NCBI GenBank assembly: GCA_964529035.1
Contig: CAZGUG010000008.1
Span: 1 to 51,480 of the forward strand
Reading direction: 5' to 3'
Source: CAZGUG01 sp964529035
GTDB taxonomy: Bacteria > Bacillota > Clostridia > Ch29
DNA length: 51,480 bases
The notes below the pieces were generated by a model. It had not been told where the DNA came from. It saw nothing but the letters and a program-made list of their open reading frames with translations, and did no database searches. Made by a program: the position numbers and the translations under genes. Positions within the stretch are counted from its first letter, which is position 1. Each line of letters starts with the position of its first letter. This document shows positions 1-6,706 of the stretch, piece after piece.

Positions 1-1151
1 TTGGCCAGTGCCTTTGTACCCTCTTCAATATCCAGCAGGTCCCCGTGGTTACCGAAGGAAAGGAACAATTCCGAAGGCGCGGTCCCCGGCGGTACCTTGT
101 CCCACTGGGAATAGGACATGGCTATTAAAGCCGACTCACCCAGGTAAACCGCATTGGCCCCAAGGGCTATCGCCTTGAGACAGTCCCCGGCATCCCTCAG
201 GCCCCCGGTCACGATGAGGTCTATATTCTCCCGCACTCCACGGCTGACAAGGTGACGGTGGGCCCTGCCGACGGCGTATATCAAAGGCACGCCCAGATTA
301 TTTACCGTCACCTCGGGGGAATTGGCGGTACCCCCTCCTCCACCGTCTATGGTAACAAAGTCACAGCCCGCATCAATAACAGCGTCAAGGTCCTTTTCTA
401 TGTTTCCGGCGGCAACCTTCACCCCCACCGGTACATCGGGGTTTATGTTCCTTACATTTGCAACAATATCCTTCGGGGTTTTGCCCTGGTCAATCTCCGG
501 ATGAAGATAGGGCCTGCTTGAACTCTTGCCGGGTCTTACGCCCAGCTGTTTTGCCAGATCCCTGTCCACGTCCGCATCGTCAATCGCCCCCGCCAGTGCT
601 CCCATGGCTCCCTGGCCGAAGCGTATTTCCACCGCATCCGACTGTTTTATCTCTTCTTCTGAATTACCATACCGGGCCCTGTTTAACTGTACTATGTAAT
701 ACCTTGCGTATTTGCGCTCCTCCGGGAAAAAGCCGGTATCCCCCGAATTGCAGGCGGTATCTGCAGCAGCGGAGGCCTTGCCCCAGCATATCTTGGTGGC
801 CCGGTTTACCGACAGTCCGTAGGCCATTGCAGACAGCATTATCGGAGTGGATATTTTAAGCGGTTTTTTTGTGTTTTTGCCAATAACCACCTCGGTATTG
901 ACCTCGCCCGGGTTTACCGGGAGTACGTCAATCATTGCCGGAACAAACATTAATTCTTCGAAGGTGGGAAGCTTCCTGGTTGAGCCGTACATCTCCCTTA
1001 CCGCAACCCCGTGCTTCGCCCTTTCCCCTATTGCAGCAATCTTAAGCAGTGAAAAACCGTGGACCAGATTTGGGCTTTTTGTGGTCTCCAATTCCCGCAT
1101 TCTTTCCAGCATCTCATCGATTATATTTTTTACTATTCCTTCTCCCAGCAA
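1..1151 (-). CDS. FMN-binding glutamate synthase-like protein (3' part cut by window edge)
   Basis: The first 383 residues are visible and the frame runs off the left edge. The protein resembles the FMN-binding synthase domain of the large glutamate synthase subunit (stand-alone GltB-domain proteins, about 500 aa). Visible signatures are LSAMAYGLSVNRA, DFVTIDGGGGGTANSPEV (barrel and flavin region) and TGGLRDAGDCLKAIALGA (phosphate-binding turn). Family members move amide nitrogen or oxidise an unknown substrate, and the stand-alone forms are poorly characterised. The start is TTG at 1151-1149, with AAAGGAGG 8 bases upstream (1160-1167). No glutaminase domain is visible, so calling it a true glutamate synthase would be inference. 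Confidence 0.85.
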   Translation of the reverse strand, partial: MLGEGIVKNIIDEMLERMRELETTKSPNLVHGFSLLKIAAIGERAKHGVAVREMYGSTRKLPTFEELMFVPAMIDVLPVNPGEVNTEVVIGKNTKKPLKISTPIMLSAMAYGLSVNRATKICWGKASAAADTACNSGDTGFFPEERKYARYYIVQLNRARYGNSEEEIKQSDAVEIRFGQGAMGALAGAIDDADVDRDLAKQLGVRPGKSSSRPYLHPEIDQGKTPKDIVANVRNINPDVPVGVKVAAGNIEKDLDAVIDAGCDFVTIDGGGGGTANSPEVTVNNLGVPLIYAVGRAHRHLVSRGVRENIDLIVTGGLRDAGDCLKAIALGANAVYLGESALIAMSYSQWDKVPPGTAPSELFLSFGNHGDLLDIEEGTKALA

Positions 1152-1199
1152 CTTCTATTCCTCCTTTAAATCATAGGTAACAGCTCAGACAAAGGGGCC

Positions 1200-1229
1200 A
1201 GACAGGGGGACGGTTCTCTTGTCTCACTT
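1200..1229. repeat. REP-like short repeat with imperfect dyad
   Basis: The stretch starting AGACAGGGGGACGG and ending TCTCTTGTCTCA lies in a non-coding gap. I recognise this word (GGGGACGGTTCTCTTGTC) as one scattered through many clostridial genomes, often near REP-associated tyrosine transposases. AGACA and TGTCT at its ends are complementary. No transposase is in the window, so it would be a non-autonomous copy. Only one copy was noticed here. Confidence 0.45.
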
Positions 1230-1343
1230 TTTTTGCTCGCAGTCCGCAGGACCCGGGCAGTTACACTAACCACTATCCACTAATCCGGCATACCTTTACC
1301 TTACAATAGTATTTCATTAAACGGCCATTTTATTTATAAGGGA

Positions 1344-1595
1344 CTAAATAACTGGTGAATCGAATTGCAGTGAAAAGGATATGGCGGTATTGGGGTTTAT
1401 GTGCACCTTCAAAACGGCCTGGGGCTGGGCTCGCCGTGTACCCGGGGTAAAGGAGACATCAAAGGGAATACGTGCCTTAATAAGCAGCGCAATAGCCGCA
1501 TTCAGCCTGGAGGTGTTAAGCAAATCATTTACTAATAAATTTTTAAAAACATCTGTTGCCAGCAGCCAGCCAATCTGCTCACCCATGTCATTCAT
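1344..1595 (-). CDS. Hypothetical protein, 83 aa
   Basis: No family recognised. The start is set at the internal ATG at 1595, because AGGAGGT sits at 1604-1610 just upstream; the longer frame reaching 1628 has no such site. The product has a helix-like N-terminal half (MNDMGEQIGWLLATDVFKN) rich in Leu, Val and Asn, and a strand-like C-terminal half (VLKVHINPNTAISFSLQF). There is no signal peptide, membrane segment or cysteine motif. It stands alone between the glutamate-synthase-like gene and a gene relic. The good ribosome site and clean frame argue that it is real; function unknown. Confidence 0.6.
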   Translation of the reverse strand: MNDMGEQIGWLLATDVFKNLLVNDLLNTSRLNAAIALLIKARIPFDVSFTPGTRRAQPQAVLKVHINPNTAISFSLQFDSPVI

Positions 1596-1749
1596 AGGCC
1601 CGTACCTCCTATCAATTTGCAAAGGCACATTAATATATTATGAAATTCAGTGGGGGATTGACTATATGGGTAATGGATGCTTATTTTGATTAATCAATAT
1701 ATGGGTATACTAAAAACGCTTAATCAAACTTGCCGTGGGGGAAATTTAG

Positions 1750-1964
1750 ATGACTGTAAAAAGCGTGGGACTGCCCAGGATGCATAAGGAAACCGGAGAA
1801 AAACGGGATTTTTTGCCCGATTTTTTAAATCATCTTTCCCGGTACTGTTTTCAAAGCCGGTACCGGACTTTGACGTCAAATCCGACAATCCGCTGGAAAG
1901 GGCCCTGGCCCGCTCTACGTTAAAATACCATCTTGGCTGCAGTCATGCAGATACCCGGCACTAA
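1750..1964 (+). pseudogene. Probable relic of an AlaDH/PNT-type dehydrogenase gene
   Basis: A GGGGGAAATTTAG leader precedes ATG 1750, and a 57-codon frame ends at 1923. Its start, VGLPRMHKETGEKRDFLPDF, resembles the N-terminus of alanine/saccharopine-dehydrogenase-like proteins (AlaDH/PNT N domain), normally over 300 aa. About 30 residues in, the resemblance stops. A different frame then carries DNPLERALARSTLKYHLG up to TAA 1962-1964, which could be a remnant of the C-terminal part. The reading is an internal deletion plus frameshift. The family match is from memory of the N-terminal motif only. Confidence 0.4.
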
Positions 1965-1984
1965 ATGACTGGCGCCGGGTATCT
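1949..1984. other. Perfect 11-bp inverted repeat (hairpin)
   Basis: AGATACCCGGC and GCCGGGTATCT flank a 14-base loop, 34 bases beyond the ftsH-like stop codon. It could cap that transcript, but neither strand has a T-run after the stem, so a normal intrinsic terminator is not shown. The rest of the gap 1629-2017 holds only the gene relic. Confidence 0.55.
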
Positions 1985-2017
1985 GTTAATGTGTCTATTC
2001 ATATATTTTGGTTTGTG

Positions 2018-3856
2018 TTATGCCATTGCGGTGGACTTTTCCCCGTTTCCTTCCACGGTCATTTCCCTGTCCGATACGTGGGGTTCGCTCCATTCACCCG
2101 CAATTATGCTGTCAAGCCGTTCTTCGTCTATTGATTCCTCCGCCAGCAGCGTACGGGCTATTCTGTCAAGCAGGTACTTGTTTTCCACAAGCAGGTCAAG
2201 GGTTTCATTGTAGAACCTGTCCATGAAAATCCTGCATTCCTCCACTATACTCTCCTGACCGGACACGCTGTTGCCAAACAATAAATCATAATTAAGCATG
2301 CCGGTGCCGTTCCCCATGCCGAACTGCTTAACCAGCGCCATTACAATCTGAGTAGCCTTTTCTATATCATTCGAAGCCCCGGTGGTCACGTTTTCCTTCC
2401 CGAATATCACTTCCTCGCCTATGCGTCCCGCAAGGGCAATCTTTATACTGCTTTCCATCTGCTTTCTGCTTCTGTACATCCGGTCCGGCGGCAGGGACAC
2501 GCTGAAACCCCCGGCTCCTTTGGTGCTGGGTATGATTGTTACCTTGGTTACGCGGTTCTCCGGTGCAACCAGTTTTGTAACCAGGGCATGTCCCGCTTCA
2601 TGATATGCGGTTATCTCACGGTCCGAACGGGAAATAGCGCTTCTGTCCTTCTTTTCGGCTCCGGCGATTACCGTGTAATAGGCTTTGTCGATATCGCCCT
2701 TTTCAATCAACCTAGAACCCCTTTTTGCCGCAAATATGGCGGCTTCATTCATAAGGTTTTCAAGCTGCGCACCGCTGAAAAACACAGTCTGATGCGCAAG
2801 GTTTTTTAAATCTATATCCTGGCTTAGGGGTTTGTTCCGGCTGTGGATTTTCAATATTTCAAGCCTTCCGTTGATATCCGGAAGACCAATCTCCACCTGC
2901 CTGTCAAACCTACCCGGTCTCAGCAGGGCCTGGTCCAGTATATCCAGCCTGTTTGTGGCTGCGATTACTATAATACCTTCGTTTGAATTAAACCCGGACA
3001 TTTCTGTCAGCAGCGCATTCAAGGTCTGACTTCTTTCGTCGTTCCCTCCCGAAAGCGCCGCTTCCCTTTTTTTGCCCAGGGCGTCAATCTCGTCTATGAA
3101 TACCACACATTTGCCCATTTCCCGGGCCTTCTTAAACACGTCCCGTATACGGGCAGCTCCCACGCCAACATACACCTGTACAAAATCGGAACCGGAAAAG
3201 GCAAAATAAGGTGCTCCCGCTTCACCGGCCACTGCCTTTGCCAGCAGCGTTTTACCCGTTCCCGGAGGGCCGTAAAAAACAACTCCCCTTGGCATGCGCG
3301 CCCCCATCCTGGCATACTTTTCGGGATTTTTCAAGAAATCCACAATATCCTTAATGCTTTCCTTGGCTTCATCGTTGCCGGCAACATCATCAAAACCAAC
3401 GCCTGCATCTTTTACCGTCTCACACTGCATGGTGGACATTTTGTCCGCCGGGTCTTTTCGGCCGGGTGTGGTTCCCCTGTTCATTATCTTGGATATGCCC
3501 CACACGGCAAAAATTAGCATACCAAGAACCAGCAGCATTCGCAGCGCGGACATAAGTGCGCTGTTTCTCTGACCTTCTTCCACCCTGACGCCGAGCACCA
3601 GCATACTCTCTTTGAAATTTTCATTTCTCGGATTTTCAGTAACAAACCTGGTACCGTCCTTAAGTTGGCCGTCCAGGCTGGGACTGTCGCTTAAATACAC
3701 CACTTCAACGCTGCCGCTTTCCGCTTTTTGGATAAAATCCACGTATGTTATTTTTTCAATATCTTTAATGCTTTGCCCATAGAAGTATGCACCAACAGCA
3801 GCAGCTGCAAGCAATAGGATAACGGCCAACAATATAACGGTTTTTTTTCGCCTCAT
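2018..3856 (-). CDS. ftsH: FtsH-type membrane AAA+ zinc metalloprotease
   Basis: 612 aa. Two membrane segments (about 6-26 and 104-122) flank a short extracytoplasmic domain. An AAA+ module follows: Walker A GPPGTGKT at 196-203, Walker B VVFIDEID at about 251-258, and an arginine-finger region ending LLRPGRFDRQ at about 311-320. The M41 protease domain has the zinc motif HEAGH at 419-423. FtsH degrades misfolded membrane proteins and short-lived regulators. One oddity is the pore loop, which reads VYVGVG where FtsH usually has MFVGVG. The gene stands alone, away from a tilS-hpt context, so it may be a second FtsH paralogue (inference). Confidence 0.93.
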   Translation of the reverse strand: MRRKKTVILLAVILLLAAAAVGAYFYGQSIKDIEKITYVDFIQKAESGSVEVVYLSDSPSLDGQLKDGTRFVTENPRNENFKESMLVLGVRVEEGQRNSALMSALRMLLVLGMLIFAVWGISKIMNRGTTPGRKDPADKMSTMQCETVKDAGVGFDDVAGNDEAKESIKDIVDFLKNPEKYARMGARMPRGVVFYGPPGTGKTLLAKAVAGEAGAPYFAFSGSDFVQVYVGVGAARIRDVFKKAREMGKCVVFIDEIDALGKKREAALSGGNDERSQTLNALLTEMSGFNSNEGIIVIAATNRLDILDQALLRPGRFDRQVEIGLPDINGRLEILKIHSRNKPLSQDIDLKNLAHQTVFFSGAQLENLMNEAAIFAAKRGSRLIEKGDIDKAYYTVIAGAEKKDRSAISRSDREITAYHEAGHALVTKLVAPENRVTKVTIIPSTKGAGGFSVSLPPDRMYRSRKQMESSIKIALAGRIGEEVIFGKENVTTGASNDIEKATQIVMALVKQFGMGNGTGMLNYDLLFGNSVSGQESIVEECRIFMDRFYNETLDLLVENKYLLDRIARTLLAEESIDEERLDSIIAGEWSEPHVSDREMTVEGNGEKSTAMA

Positions 3857-3892
3857 CTAATCACCCTTTAGTTTACATAATGTCATAACACT

Positions 3893-3921
3893 ATTATAAA
3901 CGGTATTAGCGCTGTAGTCCA
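3893..3921 (-). promoter_or_regulatory. Candidate sigma-A promoter for ftsH
   Basis: On the minus strand, TGGACT and TATAAT are separated by 17 bases, about 35 bases upstream of the ATG. The -10 is perfect; the -35 matches 4 of 6 consensus positions. Confidence 0.5.
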
Positions 3922-4015
3922 TGGATGATTTTTCATGCCGGCTTTTTAACTCTTTAACAATTTTACCGTATAACCCATAGAATATTGTAGGTGTATTTAT
4001 GTGAGGTGAATATTT

Positions 4016-5272
4016 ATGAATTACTCAAGGGAGATTCTTTTTCTCCTTCTTTTGAAAAGCCTGATGACCAATAGACTCCACCACCGTTTCATTGATCCTG
4101 AATTGGTACCGAAAATCAGAACAAATATAGATGAAAGGATATCGGTTATTCTTTACCATAAGGGCCACAGCCTTTCCCATATGGAAAAGCGCATATGCCG
4201 TCATCCCGACGTGAAAATCAAGCGCCATTTGCCCATTATAAAAGCAATAGCCCTTGAAGCGCCCGCAAAACTTGTTGAGCAGATTGCCGTGCTGGATGAA
4301 GTAGAATACGTAACCGACGATACCAAGGTGTTTATCCGCATGGACATAGCTCGGGAAACCATTAAGGAGACCTATCAAAAACCTATAAAATATACCGGCA
4401 GAGGTATAGGTGTTGCAGTTATTGATACCGGTGTGGCCCATCATCACGACTTTGCAAAACCCTACAACAGAATAATAGCATTCAGAGATTATGTAAACGA
4501 AAAAAGGGAGCCCTATGACGACAACGGCCACGGGACCCATGTGGCGGGCTGCATTGCAGGCAACGGATACGCATCCGACGGGAAATACGCAGGCATTGCT
4601 CCCGAGGCAAATATAATCGCAATAAAAACCCTGAACGCCGAAGGCAGCGGTGATACCTCCGACGTAATAGCAGGAATCCAATGGGTTCTTGATAACAGGG
4701 CAAAATTCAATATAAAGGTTTTAAACATGTCGTTGGGTTCAAAACCTAAGTCCCTGTCATATTCCCCGATTGACAAAGCGGTGTCCGCAGCATGGGAAAA
4801 CGGGATGACGGTGATTTGCGCCGCCGGCAACGAGGGCCCGGCCAGGGGTACCATTTCTTCTCCGGGAGTATGTCCCGAGGTAATAACGGTAGGGGCCCTT
4901 GACGACCGCGGCACTACTTCCACCAAGGATGATAAAATAGCCGACTTTTCAAGCCGAGGTCCCACCAGGAGAATGGTGGCAAAACCCGATATAGTTGCCC
5001 CTGGGGTTGACATAATATCACTGGCAGTTTCAACCGGAAACGAGGAAGAGGTATACAAGTCCCTTTCGGGTACGTCTATGGCCACTCCCATTGTATCCGG
5101 CTGTGCCGCCCTGATACATGAAATGTTTCCGGGGTACACCAACGAACAGGTGAAGGAGCTTATGATGTCATCGGCCAGGGACTTAAAGTTCCCGGCCTAC
5201 GCTCAGGGCAAAGGACTTATAGACCTTGCGGAAATCGTCAGGGCCCGTGAGGGAGGTGCTACCTATAGATAA
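4016..5272 (+). CDS. AprX-like subtilisin family (S8) serine protease
   Basis: 418 aa. The catalytic triad is visible: Asp137 in VIDTG, His172 in GHGTHVAG and Ser354 in SGTSMATP, with the oxyanion Asn272 in AAGNEGP. Residues about 40-105 look like an I9-type propeptide. No clear signal peptide is seen, and length and layout fit the intracellular AprX type (about 440 aa). The start ATG has GAGGTGA a few bases upstream. The stop lies 4 bases before the next ATG (5277), so the two genes are probably coupled. Substrates are unknown; AprX-type enzymes are reported in late growth. Confidence 0.92.
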   Translation: MNYSREILFLLLLKSLMTNRLHHRFIDPELVPKIRTNIDERISVILYHKGHSLSHMEKRICRHPDVKIKRHLPIIKAIALEAPAKLVEQIAVLDEVEYVTDDTKVFIRMDIARETIKETYQKPIKYTGRGIGVAVIDTGVAHHHDFAKPYNRIIAFRDYVNEKREPYDDNGHGTHVAGCIAGNGYASDGKYAGIAPEANIIAIKTLNAEGSGDTSDVIAGIQWVLDNRAKFNIKVLNMSLGSKPKSLSYSPIDKAVSAAWENGMTVICAAGNEGPARGTISSPGVCPEVITVGALDDRGTTSTKDDKIADFSSRGPTRRMVAKPDIVAPGVDIISLAVSTGNEEEVYKSLSGTSMATPIVSGCAALIHEMFPGYTNEQVKELMMSSARDLKFPAYAQGKGLIDLAEIVRAREGGATYR

Positions 5273-5276
5273 AAAA

Positions 5277-5660
5277 ATGGAACGGGATGCGGCTGAAATA
5301 ATGGAACTGATAGCCGACAGCCTGCACAGCAAGTATGTGAAACCCTTTGAGGAAATGCTGAAAAATCAAAGCGATATACTGAGCCAAAACCCACCTCCGG
5401 AAATAAGACTTCTTTCGGCGCTCAAACCCTTCGTGGACAGCGAGTGCTGCACCGTTATAGATAAGCTTGTTTATTCTTATGGCATGGCAGCAATGGCCGG
5501 GGTCATGGCAGAGGACCTTATGCGCTCCCGCAGGTTTTCAGACACCTCCGCCCTTGCAGACACAGATTCCGGCCCGGATGCAATGCGCGATATGAAGTTT
5601 CCGGGTATAAACATAATAATCCCTTTGGTAATTCTTTTGATTTTTTCAGAAACACATTAG
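5277..5660 (+). CDS. Small protein with helical repeat motif and C-terminal membrane segment
   Basis: 127 aa from ATG 5277. The frame is open upstream to a TTG at 5226 inside the protease gene. The strong site GGAGGTG (5252-5258) is 18 bases from the ATG but ideally placed for an ATA codon at 5265, so the true start is uncertain. The product is mostly charged helix. Residues 44-77 carry a motif (LLSALKPFVD followed by an amphipathic helix) also seen in the two small proteins downstream. The end, GINIIIPLVILLIFSETH, is a membrane-anchor-like segment. Family not recognised. Coupling to the protease suggests a linked role (inference). Confidence 0.75.
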   Translation: MERDAAEIMELIADSLHSKYVKPFEEMLKNQSDILSQNPPPEIRLLSALKPFVDSECCTVIDKLVYSYGMAAMAGVMAEDLMRSRRFSDTSALADTDSGPDAMRDMKFPGINIIIPLVILLIFSETH

Positions 5661-5704
5661 GACTTTCAGCGTATAATAATAGAGAATGGATAGGAGGTAT
5701 CGAT

Positions 5705-5923
5705 TTGGACCAAATAAATCCCGAAATGATTAGCGACATGCTGGATAAATATTCGCATATGAGTGAAGACGAATTATTCGAAGAGGCAAAAAAACTAAAG
5801 GAAGCTTCCGGTAAAAAGGAAATAACCGAAGAGGATAAAGACAGGCTCTTTCAGTTCGTCAGTCCCATTCTTTCAAAAGAAGAAATGGAACAGCTCAAAA
5901 CATTACTTAAATCCTTTGAATAG
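5705..5923 (+). CDS. Small acidic helical protein, 72 aa
   Basis: TTG start at 5705, preceded by AGGAGGT a few bases upstream. The sequence is strongly charged (Glu, Lys, Asp) and should be all helix, with no membrane segment or cysteine. Residues 45-72 (RLFQFVSPILSKEEMEQL and on) match the Pro-centred motif of the neighbouring small proteins. It sits 44 bases after the preceding gene and 128 before the next, with a weak hairpin between. No family recognised. It could be a cytoplasmic partner of the membrane-anchored small protein upstream (inference). Confidence 0.75.
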   Translation: MDQINPEMISDMLDKYSHMSEDELFEEAKKLKEASGKKEITEEDKDRLFQFVSPILSKEEMEQLKTLLKSFE

Positions 5924-5949
5924 GATACCGCTGAAAATTAAGGACTTTA

Positions 5950-5990
5950 TAGGGATAGTCATGCCGGCTATCCTTATAATTTTGATTTTT
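5950..5990 (+). terminator. Weak hairpin, possible terminator
   Basis: GGATAG (5953-5958) pairs with CTATCC (5968-5973), followed by an AT-rich tract ending TTTTGATTTTT. The stem is short, so termination is tentative. Confidence 0.35.
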
Positions 5991-6051
5991 CAATGTCATT
6001 TTATTTATATTTGCATATTATATAAAGATAGCATTTTTGGAGGGATAGCAT

Positions 6052-6639
6052 ATGAATACTCCTATGAATGAGATGTGTGAAAAATGTCATTACAGAATAG
6101 AGGCAGAAAAAAAAAGGACGCCGGATTTGGCACAAATGCTCAAACTGGCAATGATGGTTTCAAAAATGTTCGGGCAGGCGGGCGGCGCCAAAACCCAGCC
6201 TCCACCGGATACCGTACGGCATCACGAAAACGGGCATACGCATCATCTGCCGGCAGCCTTTGCCATGGACTCTCTGGTGGAAGACAAAAGGATAAGGATA
6301 ATCAAAGCGTCTCTTCCCTACCTTGACCCTACATATCAGCAGCTGATGCATTTTTTGGCAAAATGCCTGGAACTGAAAAATATAATAGACCCGAAGCTCT
6401 ATTTTGACAGGGCTGCATCCAAATCCGACGATAACCGTTCACCACTGGGTATGCTGGCTGCGGTAAAGCCGCATCTTGAAACCGAAGAGCAGGCTGCGGT
6501 CAGCGTCGCATGTAAAGCCCTTGAGATGATAGAGGTATTCCGCCTGATGGACACAATTACCAAAGGCCCTGATGCCGCCGATAAAAAAGAGCCGGGAAAA
6601 TCCGATAAGGATCCACCGGCCTTTGAAAATATAATTTGA
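6052..6639 (+). CDS. Hypothetical protein with two copies of a helical motif, 195 aa
   Basis: The start ATG has TTGGAGGG upstream. The N-terminus has a CxxC pair (Cys9, Cys12), followed by a His-rich linker (HHENGHTHH, about 57-65). Two copies of the motif shared with the two genes before it follow: residues 81-112 (IIKASLPYLDPTYQQLM) and 131-164 (MLAAVKPHLETEEQAAV). The tail is a charged, Lys/Asp/Pro-rich stretch. There is no signal peptide or membrane segment. The CxxC and histidines could bind metal (inference). No known family is recognised; it looks like an expanded member of a local small-protein family. Confidence 0.75.
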   Translation: MNTPMNEMCEKCHYRIEAEKKRTPDLAQMLKLAMMVSKMFGQAGGAKTQPPPDTVRHHENGHTHHLPAAFAMDSLVEDKRIRIIKASLPYLDPTYQQLMHFLAKCLELKNIIDPKLYFDRAASKSDDNRSPLGMLAAVKPHLETEEQAAVSVACKALEMIEVFRLMDTITKGPDAADKKEPGKSDKDPPAFENII

Positions 6640-6642
6640 AGG

Positions 6643-6706
6643 AAAAAGAGCGGCACCTGTCGAAAACCTAAGGTAGAGTTCTTATAACACCGGGGGGCCG
6701 CTTTTT
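6643..6706 (+). promoter_or_regulatory. Terminator-like inverted repeat ending at the phosphatase start codon
   Basis: AAAAAGAGCGGC (6643-6654) is nearly complementary to GCCGCTTTTT (6697-6706), with about 42 bases between. The right arm ends directly before ATG 6707 and includes the G-rich tract (CGGGGGG) that would serve as the ribosome site. It could terminate the upstream gene or hide the start of the phosphatase. Confidence 0.4.

Noticed and set aside
4025..4681. Long antisense open frame (218 codons) in the subtilase gene
   Set aside because: It mirrors the protease frame, has odd Cys/Tyr/His-rich composition and no ribosome site. The sense frame has all catalytic motifs.
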